Both the position numbers and the translations under genes were made by a program. Shown in pieces: positions 60,701 through 64,000 of a stretch of 64,000 bases of DNA. The notes under the pieces are model-generated. The model was not told where the DNA came from. It worked only from the letters and a program-made list of their open reading frames with translations, and ran no database searches. Source of the DNA: Capitulum mitella (taxonomy: Eukaryota > Arthropoda > Thecostraca > Pollicipedomorpha > Pollicipedidae); contig CP099841.1 in assembly GCA_030062745.1 (NCBI GenBank), positions 30,259,398 to 30,323,397 on the forward strand, in the 5' to 3' direction. Position 1 is the first letter of the stretch. Each line of letters begins with the position of its first letter.

Positions 60701-63320
60701 GACCGGAGCTGACCGGAGGCTGTCGGCCCGGCACGCCGAGCGTTCCGCACACTCGGGCAATGTCTCCGCCTGCAGCCGGCGGCGACGGGATAGGTGTTCA
60801 GAGGCGGCTGAGACGTGGCGGGAGTCTGCGCGGCCGTGTACCGCGGAGGGACAAGACGCGATGTCGAACTGCCGAGTCGACCGGAAACAGGAAGTCCTCC
60901 TCGTTTCCGACATAAACGTCGATTTGGCCTTGGGGTAACTGAGCGGGATTCCGCTCACTTCTAGTGGTCCGATATGCTGACGGCTTAAGCTGACCGCTCA
61001 AGAAGGACCATTGCAGCCTTTCGCAGCGCAAGTTCGCCGGGTGCGATTTGTTTGTGTCGTAGTCCGCAATGCAGTCTCTGGCGTTATTTTACTTGTAGTC
61101 TGAGAAATCAAGGTCAGGAAATACCATGAAAGGAAGCCAGTGTCAAGCCATGCTGGAACCCTTCTGGCATGCGGTCTCTCAAACCTGTGGGCCTTGCTGA
61201 GGTCTGAGCCTGCAGGTGTTTCCAACTTGAGCCGTCGGTCTGAGCAGTACAAGTCAAAAGCTCGACAGGTGACATCACGACATCTGATAATCTCCAAACA
61301 AGGAACATACAGCCTCCACTAGAGCCGGAAAACACGAGTATCCCTCCGCGGCGTCCGTCTTGGTCATATCCGTGGCTCAGCGCTCGGTCTGGAGCGGGAT
61401 TTCACCCGGGCCGGGGCGTGGTGCGTGCCGGGCCGGACCGTTCGCCGTCGGGGCGCTTCCTGCCGGTAATCTGACGGGCCTGTTCGCGTGCCGGGCGTCG
61501 CTGGCCCAGATTCCCGGCCCGCCGAGCCTCACCCGACCAGTCGGAGCCGGACCCCGGCCCGCCGCCGGGCCGTGACTCACCCTCGGGGGGACCGGCCGGA
61601 GCCGCGTCACCGGGCCTGAGCTCGACCCGCAGAGCAACTCAGTCTGTCCCCGTCGCTCGAGTCCCGTCTGCCCGAGACCGGGCTTGGCTTTCAGCAACCC
61701 TCTCAGATTAACAGAGTTTCATATTGTCTCTACAGCGATGCGTGGTGAAGGTATTTCCGGAACGACGTCCGGCCTCGCAAGCCTAAAAAAATTATTCCGT
61801 CCTTGGTGAAGGGTGCCCGGTAACTGCTGTCTCCGCACAGATTGTTTACGGGTCCTATCGCTGGTGTGTTCACTGGTATGCGATAACGGGCTACGACGTG
61901 CCGTGCGTTTCCGATAATTTCTGGCGTCACGACAGGCATTGTGTTCTGCGCGGAGTGGGCCAAAGCTCTCTGATGCAGAGCGCGGGCTGTGACGCCATAA
62001 TTGATCCGAATGGTATTCGAGGCTTTGACTGTCACGGCAGCCTAACATATCGCACGTCAGTCTTGCATAATGACAAGCGACGACACCGGCCACGGCACAG
62101 TGACGAAGTTGCTTGGGATTTAATTTAGCAATCTACTGCACAGTTTGTGCTAAAACATGGAGGTGAGGCAAGACCACAGCAAGATAATGAAACGTGAATA
62201 ATTATGTCAAAGAGCGCATGGGGCCCACAGGACGTTGCAGCGAAAGACGGGTGTCGGCCGTAATGTTATTTGCACGGCACCATCTCGCCCATTTTCTTCT
62301 CCGAGCCACGAGTTCGCAGTTGTTGCATATCTGGCCCAGGTTACGACCAGTGTTGCCAAAGCAGACAGAATTCAACTCGCGCTTGTCTGCTTTATAGCTA
62401 CAAAATGAGACGGTTTTTTCACGGTCCTTGTTGGTTTGGTCTGGCCAGCTTCCATGGGTCCCTCCGGGGAAAAGTCGGCCGGCGTGTACTTGTGGGTAAC
62501 GGGTCCCGCCGGCTAAACTCCCCAATATACATTTTCCTGCCCGCACCGGAGGCGCGAGGCCGCGACACCAGCACGGAAACGCAGCTCTGCTGCCCAGCCA
62601 GCCGACTTAAAGGCAGCTCTGCAATGCAGCCAACCGGTCTTGAAGGCCTCGACGACAAATTTGGCAAAGCAGCTGAATATATCATGGAGCGTCCCTATGT
62701 GTTCACGGCGGGGAAAAACATAATCCTCTCTTGTGGCCTATGTCATAAAAGTTGTCTCTCGAGCCTGTATTGTGTCGCGCCTACTGCGATATTAAAGATG
62801 CATTCGCGTCGCAGTTTTTTTTTGGGGGGGAGTAGGGGAGGCTTCCATTATGCGGTGAAAAATGCCGAAAATGGAGTTGCCCTTGTGATTTCGGCTCGGC
62901 GATCACATGCGACGGCAACATGACAACGTTTCACGTCGTGCCCTTGCCGGCTGGGATATTTTGCAGGCCACCTGTCCGGCCAGTTCTCATAACGAACGGA
63001 GCGGACCAGTCAGCTGGCAGGAGCGCACGGTTTGCAAGCTCAAGGTCTTGTGTTCCATCCCCGCCAACTCCCTGAAATACGCTGGCCCGGCGGCACGCGT
63101 GCTGTGGGACGTTGAACGGCCACCGCCTCACCGTGTGGTCGACGACCCAGCGGACGCGGTGGCCTGACCGCCGGCACCTATCGTTTCCAGGAGGACATTG
63201 CCAGCGGGGTGGCCACGCTGTCGGCCGTCGACCAGGAGCGGTTCGAGTCGTCCGGCCTGTTCCGGTCCCGAACTCAGGGCCTCTTCAGGACCTGCTACCC
63301 GGAGACCAAGCCCAAAGGAG
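51612..63320 (+). CDS. Claudin/CACNG-like four-span membrane protein (first two exons, partial)
   Basis: Exon 51612-51737 encodes MVCSAITLSLATVAGVISVA and LLGIAFGTDNWIYIRVDRKQ, a first membrane helix followed by the GTDNW motif seen in calcium-channel gamma and other PMP22/claudin-fold proteins. Exon 63191-63320 encodes EDIASGVATLSAVDQERF and RSRTQGLFRTCYPETKPKG, whose GLFRTC matches the GLW...C signature of the first extracellular loop. The junction is phase 0 and the second exon ends in phase 1. The gene runs off the right edge. The ATG is chosen because it has a good context (GCCACGATGG) and opens the hydrophobic helix. The precise subfamily is uncertain. Intron 1 is about 11.45 kb. Confidence 0.8.
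57561..57960 (-). CDS. Hypothetical open frame, unrecognised
   Basis: About 130 codons open on the minus strand, including GFYPGGNGCPNLSANGGNLV and VVDVRFKGTGFISFCALAWP with SFLGVSMNGEGTIGCIDAD. A pyrimidine-rich stretch precedes it, so it could be an exon of an antisense gene or a transposon fragment. I recognise no family. The end runs into an AT microsatellite-like stretch, which argues against a functional C terminus. Confidence 0.2.
58945..59036. repeat. AT-rich microsatellite (TA/TATG)
   Basis: Runs of TATATA and GTATATATG over about 90 bp. Confidence 0.9.
59489..59585. promoter_or_regulatory. Two GTCACGTGAC sites within a short direct repeat
   Basis: GTCACGTGAC at 59490-59499 and 59557-59566, each followed by a GCGGCGCCGGTGA-containing copy, so a segment of about 38 bp is duplicated 67 bp apart. 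The area is CpG-rich and could be an internal promoter or enhancer of the claudin-like gene. Confidence 0.45.
60240..60600. repeat. Tandem repeat, about 80 bp with inner sub-repeats
   Basis: Four larger copies with GCGGGTCCGCTCCGGGC and several inner copies of ACCGTCAGAGGACGTCAGTC. Confidence 0.85.
63191..63320 (+). CDS. Claudin-like exon 2 (first extracellular loop)
   Basis: Acceptor CGTTTCCAG; donor GGAG|GTGAGG. Contains GLFRSRTQGLFRTCYP; the second GLF with the following Cys fits the family loop signature. Confidence 0.8.
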
Positions 63321-64000
63321 GTGAGGTCCGGCTGGCCCGCAGCGCCAGAGCTGGAGGCTTGGTGGTCTGTTGTTTTGTGTATTTGCCTTTGCATGTAAAA
63401 TGAACATTTCTTGGCCCATCGTCCTAAATTCACCAACATACGCATTTTTTTGCCTGTGTGAGTTAATCGTCGCAGTTATTGTGATACCATGAATGCTCCA
63501 ATGCTGTCGATACTGGGAGTCCTTGTGAATGAGGATGAAGAGCATAGCTCGCAAAATTAGATAGCAGACACAATTGCAGACGCTCAGAATTGTTCATAAA
63601 CTAGTCACGCAACTTCGAACGATGTTGGCAGTGGTAACAATAGCTGTCACCAATTTGCACACCCACGCGAAACAATGTGGCCGTAACAATCGCTGTTGTG
63701 CCTTGAACCGATCGAAGAAATTGACAAGCTAAAAAACGGCGTTGTTAAAGGAAGAAACCGGTTCCTGGCTCACCCACGGTCACGGCAGTTCCAGCTGATG
63801 GGAATCTGCGAAACAGGACCGTGCAGTGACCAGGGGCCGTATTTGGCCGTGCCCCTGGCTGACATCCGGCACCAGCTGCGCCCTGCAGCGGCCGAGCGCG
63901 CGGCGGTCGTGACCGCAGCCGACTGACTACGTTCAGACACTGGCGCTTAAGCCGTCTCGGGCGGAACCTGACGTAATCTGGCCTCGTGCAGCGCCTTGAG
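63321..64000. other. Right edge, intron 2 of the claudin-like gene
   Basis: No further exon of the gene recognised before the window ends. Confidence 0.4.

Larger units (their letters stand above)
51738..63190. other. Intron 1 of the claudin-like gene
   Basis: Mostly unique-looking DNA with CpG-rich islands near 54200-54560, 57020-57260, 59380-59700 and 61340-61640, a tandem repeat at 60240-60600 and an AT microsatellite at 58945-59036. No other exon could be assigned with confidence. Confidence 0.5.

Overview
The window is animal nuclear DNA, most likely from an arthropod, and I would guess a crustacean (low confidence). The genes are split by GT-AG introns, exons are GC-rich, introns are full of minisatellites and transposable elements, and the recognised proteins look invertebrate. 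The Warts exon carries the block IIMQSVKST next to SPTQ and PPSY motifs, as in fly Warts. The alkyl-DHAP synthase ends in a C-terminal peroxisome signal.

Layout. 1558-8058 (+): most of warts (LATS), the Hippo-pathway kinase, with its N terminus missing or off the left edge. 8059-10395: convergent intergenic DNA with a poly(A) signal and a 30-bp minisatellite. 10396-19684 (-): the complete coding region of CHORDC1 (morgana), an Hsp90 co-chaperone, in seven exons; its intron 6 holds a 36-bp minisatellite and its intron 5 a TTAA-bounded transposon-like insert. 18482-23171: two blocks of about 2 kb each with no CpG at all, separated by a CpG-containing island at the presumed CHORDC1 5' end. 26786-43913 (+): AGPS, alkylglycerone-phosphate synthase of ether-lipid synthesis, in thirteen coding exons. 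Intron 11 of AGPS contains an intact-looking Ty3/Gypsy-type LTR retrotransposon (37807-42171) with identical LTRs and a CTGCC target duplication. 43914-51611: about 7.7 kb with no recognised gene, holding repeats and a LINE remnant. 51612 to past the right edge (+): the first two coding exons of a claudin/calcium-channel-gamma-like four-span membrane protein, separated by an 11.5-kb intron.

The genes have unrelated jobs (growth control, chaperoning, peroxisomal ether lipids, a membrane tetraspan) and show no operon-like logic. The most unusual features are architectural. Several AGPS minisatellites are built from copies of a splice junction: the exon-7 donor, the exon-3 acceptor and the exon-12 acceptor. 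The LTR element lacks a TGG-type primer site and instead has, directly after the LTR, 12 nt complementary to the first 12 nt of tRNA-Phe. AGPS also has two single-base insertions inside otherwise well conserved exons, which are either assembly errors or true lesions.

All assignments come from reading the sequence and from memory of the families; no search was run. Exon ends were placed by GT-AG sites, phase agreement and protein similarity.
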